Below are positions 15,249 through 26,000 of a DNA stretch of 64,000 nt, piece after piece. The stretch spans positions 1-64,000 of the forward strand of contig JAKLGK010000008.1 in the NCBI GenBank assembly GCA_022710725.1, in the 5' to 3' direction. The notes under the pieces are model-generated. The model was not told the DNA's origin and searched no databases. It saw only the letters and a program-made list of their open reading frames with translations. Position 1 is the first letter of the stretch, and the number at the start of each line of letters is the position of its first letter. The stretch comes from Verrucomicrobiota bacterium. GTDB lineage: Bacteria > Verrucomicrobiota > Kiritimatiellia > CAIQIC01 > JAGNIJ01. A program made the position numbers and the translations under genes.

Positions 15249-17165
15249 TTACGACTTATTCATTCGGCTCATGTGTATTGCCAGGATGGCGATATCTGCG
15301 GGATTCACACCCGATATTCTCGCGGCTTGGCCAAGGCTGTGCGGCTTGATCTTTTTAAGTTTCTCCCTCGATTCGAAACGAAGCGCTCTGATCCCGTCAT
15401 AATCGATCGACGCCGGGATTCGAGCGTCCTCCTGCCGCCGTCTTTGATCGATCGACTTCCTCTCGCGTTCAATATAACCTTCATACTTCACTTCGATTTC
15501 TACCTGCCTGGCCAGTTCATCGCCAAGTTTGATCTCCGGGGCAGGCAGATCCCGATAGCCGACGCCTGAACGCCGAAGCCGCTGCGCTAGCGAAACTCCA
15601 TCAGAGAATATGCATTTCAGCCTATGGATCTCTGTTGCAATAATAGTTGAATCTTCATGAACAGCTTTTATCCACTCCCTCGAAACACATCCAACTCGTT
15701 CTGAATGAGATAGTAACCTAAACCGCCCGTTATCCTGCCGCAAGATCAGGCGGTGCTCGGCCCGCGAAGTGAACATCCGATATGGTTCATTCGTGCCCTT
15801 TGTCACAAGATCGTCAACCAAAACTCCTATATATGATTCATCTCGCGAGAGAATGAACTCCGGCTCCTGGCGTACCTTGAAAGCCGCGTTTATGCCAGCC
15901 ACTAGGCCTTGTCCGGCGGCCTCCTCGTATCCGGTCGTTCCATTCAACTGGCCAGCCAGAAAAAGTCCTTCTATCTGCTTCGTTTCAAGCGTTGGTTTCA
16001 ATTGAGTCGGGTCTATGAAGTCATACTCGATGGCATATCCTGGCCTGACTATCTCGGCTCGCCGCAGGCCTGGTATGGAGCGTATCATTTCAAGCTGGAT
16101 GGACTCCGGAAGACTGTTGGATGCTCCATTCGGGTACATCTCGACTGTATTCCTGCCTTCCGGCTCAACAAAGATGTGGTGTGACTCATTCGCTGGAAAC
16201 TTCACGAACTTGTCTTCGATGGATGGACAGTACCTTGCGCCCGTTCCAGTTATCAGGCCTCCGTATAGAGAGCTTTCAGATATGTTTCCTGTCACAATTG
16301 ACGCTGTTTCTTGCGATGTATGAGTGAGATAGCAAGGCATCTGATCAGCGCCAAGTCGCCATTTCAGAAGTGAATTTGCCTGTTGTTCCACGTGGAACAC
16401 TTCTGACCCGCAGCCATGCGAGCTTGGAGTTTGTTCCACGTGGAACATTTCAGAGATAGCCATCCTGGACAGGAATGGAGGCGGATTCTCTCCCGGCTGC
16501 TCTCGCATAGCCGAGTAATCCAAACTATCCCTATGCAGCCTTGGAGGCGTGCCCGTTTTCAGCCTCCCAGTCCTGAATCCGACAGAGGCTAGAAAATTGC
16601 CCAACTCATTCGAAGGCTCCTCGCCCGCGCGTCCACCTGGCATGCTGACTTTGCCTATGAATATCCTCCCGTTCAAGAATGTGCCTGGACACAGGACAAC
16701 TGTCTTGCTGTCTATGACTCTTCCGCTGCGACAATTGACTCCTATAGCCTTGCCATTCCGAATCACTACATCTGTAACGGCCTCTTCGACAACTTGCAGT
16801 TTAGGCGTTCCTGCTATGACAGCGGCCATTCTGGCCGAGTAGGCATGCTTGTCGCACTGAACACGCGTTGCGCGCACAGCCGGACCTTTCCGCGTATTGA
16901 GAGTGCGAAACTGGATGCCGGTGTAATCCGTGTTGCGAGCCATCTCGCCGCCAAGCGCATCGAGATCGGCCACAATATGGGATTTCGCCATTCCTCCGAT
17001 GGATGGATTGCACGACATCCTCGCGATCGCATTCCGGTCCATTGTGACAAGAACCGTGTCAAGTCCCATGCGCGCGGCAATCAGTGCAGCCTCACATCCG
17101 GCATGACCAGCCCCGACAACAGCGACCTCGAATGAATTGTTGGATTGCATCGCAACTGCTTGCAT
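15249..17165 (-). CDS. mnmG: tRNA uridine-5-carboxymethylaminomethyl modification enzyme MnmG
   Basis: This FAD protein works with MnmE to modify wobble uridine 34. It has 638 residues. The FAD-binding start is [21 protein letters not shown], followed by [20 protein letters not shown] and, later, [20 protein letters not shown]; the C-terminal helical domain is intact to the end. Residues about 233-268 are an insertion of roughly 28 residues relative to the E. coli enzyme. It encodes FHVEQ twice (M240 and V256 begin the repeats) because two parS sites lie in it. It starts 5 bases after mnmE. GC content is visibly lower than in neighbouring regions. Confidence 0.97.
   Translation of the reverse strand: MQAVAMQSNNSFEVAVVGAGHAGCEAALIAARMGLDTVLVTMDRNAIARMSCNPSIGGMAKSHIVADLDALGGEMARNTDYTGIQFRTLNTRKGPAVRATRVQCDKHAYSARMAAVIAGTPKLQVVEEAVTDVVIRNGKAIGVNCRSGRVIDSKTVVLCPGTFLNGRIFIGKVSMPGGRAGEEPSNELGNFLASVGFRTGRLKTGTPPRLHRDSLDYSAMREQPGENPPPFLSRMAISEMFHVEQTPSSHGCGSEVFHVEQQANSLLKWRLGADQMPCYLTHTSQETASIVTGNISESSLYGGLITGTGARYCPSIEDKFVKFPANESHHIFVEPEGRNTVEMYPNGASNSLPESIQLEMIRSIPGLRRAEIVRPGYAIEYDFIDPTQLKPTLETKQIEGLFLAGQLNGTTGYEEAAGQGLVAGINAAFKVRQEPEFILSRDESYIGVLVDDLVTKGTNEPYRMFTSRAEHRLILRQDNGRFRLLSHSERVGCVSREWIKAVHEDSTIIATEIHRLKCIFSDGVSLAQRLRRSGVGYRDLPAPEIKLGDELARQVEIEVKYEGYIERERKSIDQRRRQEDARIPASIDYDGIRALRFESREKLKKIKPHSLGQAARISGVNPADIAILAIHMSRMNKS
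16384..16399. other. parS: parS site 1 (ParB binding), inside mnmG
   Basis: TGTTCCACGTGGAACA is a perfect 16-bp palindrome matching the bacterial chromosome-partition consensus (TGTTnCACGTGnAACA). It lies in frame in the mnmG insertion, 48 bases from an identical copy. parS sites normally cluster near the replication origin, and mnmE-mnmG are classic origin-proximal genes. Confidence 0.85.
16432..16447. other. parS: parS site 2 (ParB binding), inside mnmG
   Basis: This is an identical 16-bp copy of the site at 16384-16399, with 32 bases between them. On the coding strand it supplies the codons for MFHVEQ at residues 240-245 of MnmG. Two exact copies in one short insertion make chance unlikely. 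Confidence 0.85.
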
Positions 17166-17170
17166 AATAA

Positions 17171-18550
17171 TTATTTACCGATGCAGAATCTTGAAAAGAT
17201 CTCGTCTACAAGGCTCTCTCTGTATGAGCGACCGATTATCAGGGCGATTGATTCTGCGGCGGATTGCAACTTCTCTGATGCCAGGAATGGCGCCTCGTCG
17301 TGTTTTTCATTAAGGACTGCCAAGGCATCTTTTACGTCAGCCTGCGCCTTCACGAGAAGATCATGATGGCGCTCCGATATCGCGACAGGCGTATCCGTAT
17401 CAGCGGGACCGCTCTTCATGCCGGCTATCAGTTTTTTATCCATCAAGCTGCGCACATCGCACAACCCCTTCTTCTCTATCAGCGATGTTACAGCGGCATC
17501 GTAACCCTGCAGATCCTCCGGCGTAATCTGCACACCCAGGTCCGACTTGTTCAAGACAACGACACACTTACCAGGCTTCCTGATTGTCAGATTAGCCACA
17601 TCCTGTTCCGAAAGCGGCCGGGATGCATCCATCACGTAAAGATGCAAGTCTGCCTTCGCAATAACGTCCTCCGCGCGACGTATCCCCTCACGCTCCAGCT
17701 CGCTTTCGGTATGACGAATCCCAGCTGTATCAACCAGCCTTATCGGTATTCCATTGAGACAAAATGGCTCTTCGATAAAGTCCCTTGTTGTTCCAGGAAT
17801 AGGAGAAACTATTGCTCTATCATATTCAAGTAATGTATTTAATAAGGTAGATTTGCCAACGTTGGCCCCACCAAAAATAACAACCAGCGCACCGTTTCGT
17901 ATGACTCTGCCTTCATTCCACGTGGCGGCGAGTTGGTCTATTTTGTCGCTAACTTTATGCAGCAGAGCCAGAGGGCGGTCGATAAGTTGCGGGTGCTCGT
18001 CCTCTTCAGGAAAATCCAAGGCTGCCGCCAGGTCCGCGGCAGCCGCCATCAAGCCATCGTAGATGGAGTTGAATGCATCGCTTAATCGCCCCTCGAGTTG
18101 CTGAAGGGCCATGTCGGCGGCCCGGTCGGAACTGGATCGAACGAGGTCCAGGACCGCCTCCGCCTGAACGAGGTCTAGCCTGCCGTTTAAAAATGCGCGC
18201 CGCGTAAATTCGCCCGGTTCAGCGGACCTGGCCCCGGCCTGCAGCACGCATCGAAGGATCCGGCGCGCGGAAACGTGTCCGCCATGGCCCTGGATTTCGA
18301 CCACATCTTCCCCGGTGTAGGAATGCGGCGCGCGCATGATGAGGATCAGCACTTCGTCGACGTCCCGCCCCTGGTCGGTGACATAGCCATGAACGATCGT
18401 GTTTGTTGGACGCTCGGCCAGTGGCGGCTTGGGGCAACGGATCACGCGCTCGGCCAAGGCGAGGCTGCGGGCGCCGGACAGCCGGACAATAGAAATGCCG
18501 CCCTCGCCGTGCGCGGTGGCAATCGCCGCAATGGTGTCTTCTCCGCTCAT
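17171..18550 (-). CDS. mnmE: tRNA modification GTPase MnmE
   Basis: A 459-residue partner of MnmG. The N-terminal folate-binding domain (about 1-120) has [16 protein letters not shown] and ends with [22 protein letters not shown]. The inserted G domain (about 218-380) has a Walker A of GGANVGKST, which is Gly-Ala where most MnmE have Pro-Asn context, then [17 protein letters not shown] and NKSD. The C-terminus is the invariant CIGK, whose Cys is needed for activity. It precedes mnmG by 5 bases, a two-gene unit. Confidence 0.97.
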   Translation of the reverse strand: MSGEDTIAAIATAHGEGGISIVRLSGARSLALAERVIRCPKPPLAERPTNTIVHGYVTDQGRDVDEVLILIMRAPHSYTGEDVVEIQGHGGHVSARRILRCVLQAGARSAEPGEFTRRAFLNGRLDLVQAEAVLDLVRSSSDRAADMALQQLEGRLSDAFNSIYDGLMAAAADLAAALDFPEEDEHPQLIDRPLALLHKVSDKIDQLAATWNEGRVIRNGALVVIFGGANVGKSTLLNTLLEYDRAIVSPIPGTTRDFIEEPFCLNGIPIRLVDTAGIRHTESELEREGIRRAEDVIAKADLHLYVMDASRPLSEQDVANLTIRKPGKCVVVLNKSDLGVQITPEDLQGYDAAVTSLIEKKGLCDVRSLMDKKLIAGMKSGPADTDTPVAISERHHDLLVKAQADVKDALAVLNEKHDEAPFLASEKLQSAAESIALIIGRSYRESLVDEIFSRFCIGK

Positions 18551-18666
18551 GGGAACGCCGCTGGAATCGCGGCATTATATCGCATAGGGCGCGGCATGCA
18601 ACGGGCCCGTTTTCCGTTGCGTTGCCCGGCGCGCACCGTGTACAAGCTACGGCTCGGAAAGGCGTC

Positions 18667-19989
18667 ATGATGAAAATTCGAACCCGTTTTGCGCCCAGCC
18701 CCACGGGGCATGTCCACATCGGCAACATCCGCGCCGCGATCTACGGCTGGCTTTTCGCGCGGCACGAGGGCGGGAATTTCCTGCTGCGCATCGAGGACAC
18801 CGACCGGGAGCGCTCCACGCCGGAGGCCGTCCGCATGGTGCTGGACGCGATGAACTGGCTGGGGCTGACCTTCGACGAGGAACCGCTGTACCAGTCGACC
18901 CGCACGCCCGCGCACCTGGCGGCCGCCGAGCAGCTGCTGTCCAAGGGCCTGGCGTACAAGGAGGACAAGGGCGGCACGGGCATGGGCGAAGCGATCATTT
19001 TCCGGATGCCCGGCACGGACATGGAGTTCCGCGACGAGGTCAAGGGCGTGCTGCGGAAGAAGGCCGAGGACATGAAGGATTTCGTGATCGTCCGCTCCAA
19101 CGGGACGCCGGTCTTCCACCTGGCGAACATCGTGGACGACATTCACATGGGCATCACGCACGTTATCCGCGGCGACGACCACGTGGAAAACACGTACCGG
19201 CACCTGGCGCTCTTCCGCGCGCTGGGCGCGGAGCCGCCGAAGTATGCGCACCTGCCGATGATCGTCAACGCGCAGGGCAAGCCGTACTCCAAGCGCGACG
19301 GCGCGGCGTACGTCGGCGAGTTTCGCGACAAAGGCTATCTTCCCGGGGCCCTGTTCAACTACCTGGCGCTGCTGGGCTGGTCGCCCGGCGACGACCGGGA
19401 GATCATGAGCCGCGAGGAACTGGTCAAGGCCTTCACGCTGGACCGCGTCCGCTCGGCGCCGTCGCAGATGGACATCAAGAAACTCGACTGGATGAACGGC
19501 GCCTACATGCGCGCGCTGCCGAAGTCGGAATTGGAGCAGGGGTGTTGTTCTATATTGGAGCAAAAAGGATTATGGCCTGTGACGGGAGGCATGGAATACC
19601 TGGCGCGCGTCGTCGAGACAATGGGCGAGAGGCTCCATTTCTTCGCCGACATAGCCGATCATGCCGCCTATTTCTTCACCGAGGACTATGCCTTCGACGA
19701 GAAGGCGGTGAGCAAGCGCTTGAAAAAGGAAGGCGCCCTGGAGAGCCTCCGCACCCTGGCTGGACGATTTGCCGCGTTGGAGCCGTTCACGGCCGCCACC
19801 TCCGAGCAGGCGCTGCGCGCGATGGCGGAGCAGCGGGGCGAGGGGGCCGGCGCACTGGTGCATCCCGTCCGCGTGGCGGTCTCGGGCACGTCCGAGGGCC
19901 CCAGCCTGTTCCACATGCTGGAGGTGCTCGGCAAGGACCGCGTGCTGTCGCGCATCCGCCGCGCCCTGGACCGTTTTGCCTCCGCGTAG
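18667..19989 (+). CDS. gltX: Glutamyl-tRNA synthetase
   Basis: A 440-residue class I aminoacyl-tRNA synthetase. The signature HIGH appears as FAPSPTGHVHIGNIRAA, and KMSKS as YSKRDGA in the GKPYSKRDGAAYVGEF stretch. HVIRGDDHVENTYRH and FNYLALLGWSPG are conserved. The anticodon-binding domain (about 300-440) ends with HMLEVLGKDRVLSRIRRAL. The start is one of two adjacent ATGs (18667, 18670) after GGAAAGG. It is divergent from mnmE with about 115 bases between. From the motifs alone I cannot say whether it is discriminating. Confidence 0.96.
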   Translation: MMKIRTRFAPSPTGHVHIGNIRAAIYGWLFARHEGGNFLLRIEDTDRERSTPEAVRMVLDAMNWLGLTFDEEPLYQSTRTPAHLAAAEQLLSKGLAYKEDKGGTGMGEAIIFRMPGTDMEFRDEVKGVLRKKAEDMKDFVIVRSNGTPVFHLANIVDDIHMGITHVIRGDDHVENTYRHLALFRALGAEPPKYAHLPMIVNAQGKPYSKRDGAAYVGEFRDKGYLPGALFNYLALLGWSPGDDREIMSREELVKAFTLDRVRSAPSQMDIKKLDWMNGAYMRALPKSELEQGCCSILEQKGLWPVTGGMEYLARVVETMGERLHFFADIADHAAYFFTEDYAFDEKAVSKRLKKEGALESLRTLAGRFAALEPFTAATSEQALRAMAEQRGEGAGALVHPVRVAVSGTSEGPSLFHMLEVLGKDRVLSRIRRALDRFASA

Positions 19990-20014
19990 GCCGGCACGGC
20001 GGCATTGGACCGAT

Positions 20015-23000
20015 TCACGTTCCGGAACCGGTTCCCAGCACGGAACTCAACACCTCGGCCAGCTTGGCCTGCGTGTAAGGCTTCTGGATAAAGAGAACCT
20101 CTTCCGCATTCGCAAGCCGGGCCAGCACTTCTTTCCGGTCGAATCCGCTGGACACCACCACGCGCACGCCGGGCCGCAGGCGCCGCAGTTCATCCAGCAC
20201 TTCGTTGCCTTTCATGCCCGGCATGGTCAGGTCCAACAGGACACACGCCAGGGTATCGCCCTGGCTCCGGAAGATATCCAACGCTTCCCGGCCGTCCGAC
20301 GCCGTGAGGACCTGGAAGCCTATTTTTTCAAGCATCATCCGGGCGACCTGGCGTATGGGCGCCTCGTCGTCCACCAGCAGGACGGTGCCATGCCCGCGCC
20401 ACGCCGGAGGCCGCGCCGGGGCCAGGACGGCCGGCTGCGCGGCCGCCGGCGGCAGCAGGATGCGGAATGTCGCTCCCTCGCCGAGGCGGCTCTGCACGTG
20501 AATCGTGCCGCCGTGGCTGTGCACGATGCCGAGCGTCGCCGAAAGGCCGAGGCCGCGGCCGACAAACCGGGTGGAGAAGAACGGATCGAACAGCCGGGTT
20601 TGCGTCTCGGCGGTCATGCCTTCGCCGTTATCGTCCACCTCGACAAACACGTAGCGGCCGGGCAAGGCGGCGGAGCCCGGCACGCAACTATCCAGGTAGC
20701 CCTGGTCGGCTTCCACCAGGTCCGTGGTCACGCGAATCCGGCCCTCCGCGTTCTTCCGCGCCTCCACGGCTTCGGATGCGTTCAGGACCAGGTTCATCAC
20801 GACCTGCCGGAACTGCGCCGCGTCCACGTTGACCGGCGGCAGGGCCTCGGCCAGATGACATTCCACGGCTGCGCGCCGGGCCACGGCCACCTCCAGCATC
20901 GGCTGCATATGATGGACGACCTGGGACAGGTCCTGTGGCTCGGCGGACGGATGCCCGCGGCCCGCGTAGGCCAGCATCTGGCGGCAAAGGCCGGCGGCCT
21001 TCTCGGTCAGGCCCACGATTTCCTTCAGGTTCGGCTGGTGCGGCGAATCGGACGGAAGCTCCTCGCTCACCATGTCGGCGTGGCCCATGATCGGCATCAG
21101 GAGATTATTGAAATCGTGCGCGATGCCGCCGGCGAGGATCCCGAGCGACTCCAGTTTCTGCGCCTGCTGCATGCGCTCTTCCAACTCCTTGCGCTCCGCG
21201 GCGGCGCGGGCGCGCTCGGCGGCCAGCAGGGCCTGGGCCGCGTGGTCGGCCAGTTCGCCGGCAAACCGGATCTCGTCCGCCTGCCAGGTCCGCGGCAGAC
21301 CGACCTGCTCGAAGCTCACCACGCCCTCGACCTGGCCGGAAACCCGGATGGGGGCGTCCAGCAGCGAGGCGATGCGCAGCGGCGCCAGGTAATCGTCCGT
21401 CAGCTCCGCGGTGCGCGGGTCGCGCGACGCGTCCGCGGCGTCAATGGCGCGGTCGGCCGCGAGGGCGGCGAAGTAGCTCGGGCAGGTCGCGGACTGCACG
21501 ACCGCCCCGGCCGAATGCCGGCCCGTGGAGCGCTCGAACAAGTCCACGCAGCGCAGGAGGCCTTTCCCCGGGCGACCGAGCCAGACGCTGACTCGTTCCG
21601 TCTTCAAGGCGGCCGAGCCTTGTTCCGTGATCTCCCGCGCGGAGGCCGCGAGGTCGCCCGAGGCCGACGTGGCGGAACGGGCGAGATGGACGACGGCTTC
21701 CTGCTGGGCGCGGATGCGGTCCGCGAGCGCGGCCTTGACGCGGGCCTCCTCGCGCGTCCGGCCCTGGACGGACAGGAAGACCGCGACCAACCCGCTGATC
21801 AGCAGCACAAGGAGCAGCATCGGCAAACGCGCCAGCGCGATCTGCGCGGCCCAGCCGCCGGCGTCGATGTCCAGCGCCAGGTTCACGACCGTGGCGGGGT
21901 CGGGCTGCGCGACCGGGGCGGCGCCGGTCATCCACGTGCCCCAGCGATCGTACAGGGGACCGATGACGAAGTCCTCGGCTCGGGCCAGAAGGCGGTTATA
22001 CTCCGGGTCGGCCTCCGCATAGTGCTGGCCGGGCGGCGAGTAGTCCGGCGAATCGGGCGGCTCCGAATCCACCAGCACGTAGGATTCCCCGCCGCGCACG
22101 CCCATCAGGGAGACGAAGCGAAGGTCGGCGTTCGCGGCGCGCAGGCTCATCATGAGCGCCTTGAGCGCCTGGTAGCCGGCGGACTCGAGGTCCGCGTCGC
22201 CCCAGCGCAGGGCAAGGACCGGTTCGCGCGGCACGGAGGCGGTGGCGATCTGCGTGCGCAGCCGTATCTCGTCCCGCATGGCCGCCGCGCGGGAGCGCCC
22301 CGCGGTCTCGGTCGCCACCCAGCCGACGGACAGGACGCCCGCCAGGGAGAGCGCCAGCCACAGGAGCGGCGAATGGCGCCGGCGCGCGGCGCCCGCCAGC
22401 GACGCGGCGCGGCGCACCCGGCTGTAGTGGCCCAGCAGCGCCGAGCCGGCCAACACGGCGCCCGTCATACGGAAGAATTCCGGAGGCACACGCAGCACGG
22501 CGGCAAACAGCGGCTCCGTCGGCAACCAGCAGGCGATCCCCAGCGGCACAGCGGGAAGGACCAGGCCCAGGACCAGGACGTAACCGGCCAGGCCTCCGGC
22601 GGCCACCGGCAGCCGGTTCGCGGCCGGCGCCGAAACCGGGCCCGGCCGCCACAAGGCCAGGGCGGCAAACAGTCCCGCGGGAAGGAGCAGCAGCGGGCGC
22701 AGCGTGGCCAGGAATCCCAGCAGCCCGGCCGTGCCGCCTAAAAAGGCCAGGGTGATCAAGATGAGAACGGCGGCGTGCCGGACGAACGCGCCGCGGGCGG
22801 CCGGCCAGAAACTCCCGGCGGCGAATTCCACGAGCACGAGGGACGCGAACAGCAGAAGCAGGAGGCGGGCGATCAACAGGCCCGGGACCTCCGGCCGAAT
22901 CAGCAGGAAGATATCCGTCCAGTCGGACAGGCCCTGGGCCACGCCAAACCAGGTGAACCAGCGCCAGACGCCGGCCGACGCCGGCTCCCGGGCCAGGCCC

Positions 23001-23083
23001 CTGGCCGCCACGGCCGCGAAGAGCCACGCCATCCCGCTGATCAGCAGGGCGTAGTCCGCCTGTCCGGCCAGGATCTCGCTCAT
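20015..23083 (-). CDS. Hybrid histidine kinase: multi-TM, GAF, HisKA, HATPase, receiver
   Basis: A 1022-residue sensor and the last gene of the sensor operon. Residues about 1-215 hold some seven hydrophobic helices (an integral membrane sensor). A further helix at about 238-258 leads to an external region (260-410), with an exit helix at about 416-440. A GAF domain (about 475-620) precedes HisKA with the phospho-His near 656 in GGIAHDFNNLLMPIMGHADM. The ATPase domain (about 740-880) ends with FFSTRFVGRGLGLSATLGIV. The C-terminal receiver (about 905-1015) has VLLVDDEAPIR, phospho-Asp in CVLLDLTMPGMKG, and Lys in FIQKPY. The gene starts 7 bases after the preceding kinase. Confidence 0.9.
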   Translation of the reverse strand: MSEILAGQADYALLISGMAWLFAAVAARGLAREPASAGVWRWFTWFGVAQGLSDWTDIFLLIRPEVPGLLIARLLLLLFASLVLVEFAAGSFWPAARGAFVRHAAVLILITLAFLGGTAGLLGFLATLRPLLLLPAGLFAALALWRPGPVSAPAANRLPVAAGGLAGYVLVLGLVLPAVPLGIACWLPTEPLFAAVLRVPPEFFRMTGAVLAGSALLGHYSRVRRAASLAGAARRRHSPLLWLALSLAGVLSVGWVATETAGRSRAAAMRDEIRLRTQIATASVPREPVLALRWGDADLESAGYQALKALMMSLRAANADLRFVSLMGVRGGESYVLVDSEPPDSPDYSPPGQHYAEADPEYNRLLARAEDFVIGPLYDRWGTWMTGAAPVAQPDPATVVNLALDIDAGGWAAQIALARLPMLLLVLLISGLVAVFLSVQGRTREEARVKAALADRIRAQQEAVVHLARSATSASGDLAASAREITEQGSAALKTERVSVWLGRPGKGLLRCVDLFERSTGRHSAGAVVQSATCPSYFAALAADRAIDAADASRDPRTAELTDDYLAPLRIASLLDAPIRVSGQVEGVVSFEQVGLPRTWQADEIRFAGELADHAAQALLAAERARAAAERKELEERMQQAQKLESLGILAGGIAHDFNNLLMPIMGHADMVSEELPSDSPHQPNLKEIVGLTEKAAGLCRQMLAYAGRGHPSAEPQDLSQVVHHMQPMLEVAVARRAAVECHLAEALPPVNVDAAQFRQVVMNLVLNASEAVEARKNAEGRIRVTTDLVEADQGYLDSCVPGSAALPGRYVFVEVDDNGEGMTAETQTRLFDPFFSTRFVGRGLGLSATLGIVHSHGGTIHVQSRLGEGATFRILLPPAAAQPAVLAPARPPAWRGHGTVLLVDDEAPIRQVARMMLEKIGFQVLTASDGREALDIFRSQGDTLACVLLDLTMPGMKGNEVLDELRRLRPGVRVVVSSGFDRKEVLARLANAEEVLFIQKPYTQAKLAEVLSSVLGTGSGT

Positions 23084-23090
23084 GCTTCGC

Positions 23091-26000
23091 TCACGTTGTC
23101 GATTCCGTCCCCGGGGCGCCGGGCTTCCGGTCCAGCACCTCCCGGATTTTCGCCAGCAGCATTTTACCGGAAACCGGTTTCTGGAGGAAGTCCACGCCGG
23201 GCTCCAGCACGCCGTGATGGGCGATCACGTCGGCCGTGTAACCGGACATGTATATAACCCGGATATCCGGCCGCAGCGCCCGGATCCGGTCCGCCATATC
23301 GCGGCCGTTCATCCCGGGCATGATCACGTCGGCGATGAGCAGGTGGATGGGCTTCGGGTACTGCCGGACCATGTCCAGGGCGGAACTCGGCAAGCCGGCG
23401 GCCAGCACATTGTAGCCCCGCTTCTTCAGCAGCGTCGTCACCAGCTTGACCAGCGATTCGGAGTCCTCGACGAACAGGATGGTTTCCGTTCCCCTGACGG
23501 AGGACGGGCCTTCCTTCGCCGGCTCGGTCGTCTCGTCCTCGAGGGCCCGCGGCAGGTAGATGTTGAACGAGGTGCCCCGGCCCGGCCGGCTGTCCACGTC
23601 GATGAATCCGTGGTTCTGCTTGACCACGCCATAGATCGTCGCCAGGCCCAGGCCGGTGCCCTTGCCCAGCCCCTTGGTGGTGAAGAAGGGCTCGAAGAGA
23701 TGGGCCTGCGTGACGGGGTCCATTCCCGCGCCGTTGTCGCCGACCTTGAGCAGGATGTACTCCCCGGCCATGGCGTCGGGATGGGTGGCCAGGTCTTCGC
23801 TGCGCAGCGCTACATTCTCGGTGCAGATGGTGAGCTGCCCTACGCCGCGGATGGCGTCCCGCGCGTTGACCGCCAGGTTGGCGAGGATCTGGTCGACCTG
23901 GACGGGATCGATGCACACGGACCACAGGTTGGCGCCGGGCTGCCAGACCAGTTCGATGTCCTCGCCGATCAGCCGGCGGAGCATCTTGAGCATGCCGGAG
24001 ACCGTCTCGTTCAGGTTCAGGACGCGCGGCTCGACCGTCTGCTTGCGCGCGAAGGCGAGCAGCTGGCGGGTGAGGTCGGCGGAGCGCTGCGCCGCCCGCT
24101 GGATCTCCTGGAGGTCCTCGTACACGGGCTGCGTGGGCTTGATCTGCTCGAGGGCCATCTCCGCGTGGCCGAGGATGACGCCGAGCATGTTGTTGAAATC
24201 GTGGGCCACGCCGCCGGCGAGGCGGCCGACGGCGTCGATCTTCTGCGCCTGGCGGAACTGGTCTTCCAGGTTTTTCTGGTCGGTGATGTCGCGGGCGGTG
24301 GAGATCGCGCCGGTCACGCGGCCCTGCCCGTCCTTGAGCGTGCGGCACCACCAGGCCAGCAGGCGCTTCTGGCCGTCGTGGCGTCGCTGCAGGCTCTCCA
24401 GGTAAATCACGTCGCTTTTACCGTCGAACAGCGGCTGGACGCGCCGGTAGGTGTCCTGTTCGCCCTCGAAGTAATAGCGGGCCTCACGGCCGACCACGTC
24501 GGGCCCGAAGAACTCCAGGCCGGCGCGGTTCGCCCACGTGTAGACCTTGTTCGCGTCCACCTCCATCACGATGTCCGGGATGGCGGAGAGCAGGGCGTCC
24601 TGCCGTTCGGAGAGGGCCTGGAGCTGTTCCTGACCCAGCCGCTGGTCCTCGACCAGGCTCAACAGGGCGCGCCGCGCCTGCCGGGCCTCCTCCAGCAGGC
24701 GCTGGGTTTCGGCCTGCGCATCCCGGACCAATTTCTCGCCGGCGCGGCGATCGGTCACGTCGTTCGCGTAGCCGAGGTAGCGGTCTTCCGTCAGCTTGGC
24801 GCCGGCGACGGCCCACCAGCGTGTCTCACCGCCCTTCGTCACGAAGGCATACTCGCCCCGCACCTCGCCCGACTCCTTCAGCCGGGCGAAGTCCCGGAGG
24901 GCCGCCTTGCGCGATTCGGGGGCGACGAGGTCCTCCAGCTCGAGGGCCGTCAACTCGTCCCGGTTGTAGCCTGTGATCTGGGAGGCCTCGGGATTGACCT
25001 GCACGAGCCGGCCCCGGGCGTCGCTGATATAGATGCCGTAGGGGGCAGACTCCACGTAGCTGCGCCACAAGGATTCGCTCGCGCGCAGTTCCGCGGTCCG
25101 CCGTCCAACCTGCCGGCGGAACAGCACGCCGAGCACGGCGAAGAACGCCGCCAGCGCCAGCGCGACCAGCACCAGGGCCAGCACCCGGCGCAGCGGCACG
25201 CCCGAGGCGTCATAGGGCCCCAGCCAGCGGGCCTGGATCTGCCGGTACTCGCCCGATTCCTTGAGCGCGGCCAGCCCCTCGGAAAACAGGGCGAGCAGCG
25301 GCTCGTGGCCCCGGCGCACGCCGTAGCAGTACTCCGGCGAGAGCAGGGAGACATCGGACACATCCAGGCCGGTCCACCCGTGGCGCTTCATCCAGTACTG
25401 GGCCTGGACGACCGACACGAGCGCGGCATCGCCGGCGCCCGCGTGCAGGCGGCCGAGGGCGGTCTCCTGGGAGTCCACGGGCTGCACCTGCCCGCCCAGC
25501 CCCTGGGCCACGGCCCAGTCGTGCATGATGTCCCGGTTCTGCACGAAGAGCGCAAGGCCCTTCAAATCCGGCAGCCCCCGCGGGAGCGGCGCGCCCCGGC
25601 GCACGGCCGCGGCGTGGTGGACGATCGAGTGCGGCGGCGAGAAGCTGACCTTCTCGGTGCGTTCGGCGGAGTAAAACATGCCCTGCAACACATCCAGCTC
25701 GCCGCTTTCCAGCCCCGCCCGCACCGTGGCCCAGGTATCCAGCCGGATATCCACAGACAGGCCCATGCGCCGGGCGATGGCGCGCGTCAGGTCCACGTTG
25801 AACCCCGCGGGCCGGCCGTTCTCGTCCAGGAACTCGTACGGGGGATAGGCGTTGTCGCCGCCGACCACGATCCGGCTGCGGAGGAGCCCCTCCGCCTCGA
25901 TCTCGGCGAACCATTTCGCGTGCAGCCGCCGGAACGTGCCGTCGGCTATGACGATGGATAGCCCCTCGTTCAACGTGTCCAGCAGCGCCGCATCCCCCTC

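Noticed and set aside
19769..22741. A 990-codon open frame on the + strand opposite the last hybrid kinase
   Set aside because: It lies wholly antisense to a kinase with intact motifs, has low-complexity Arg/Gly/Gln-rich translation and no domain; GC-rich third positions keep the opposite strand open.
23082..25961. A 959-codon open frame on the + strand opposite the BvgS-type kinase
   Set aside because: Same reason: antisense shadow with Arg/His/Gln-rich composition and no recognisable domain.
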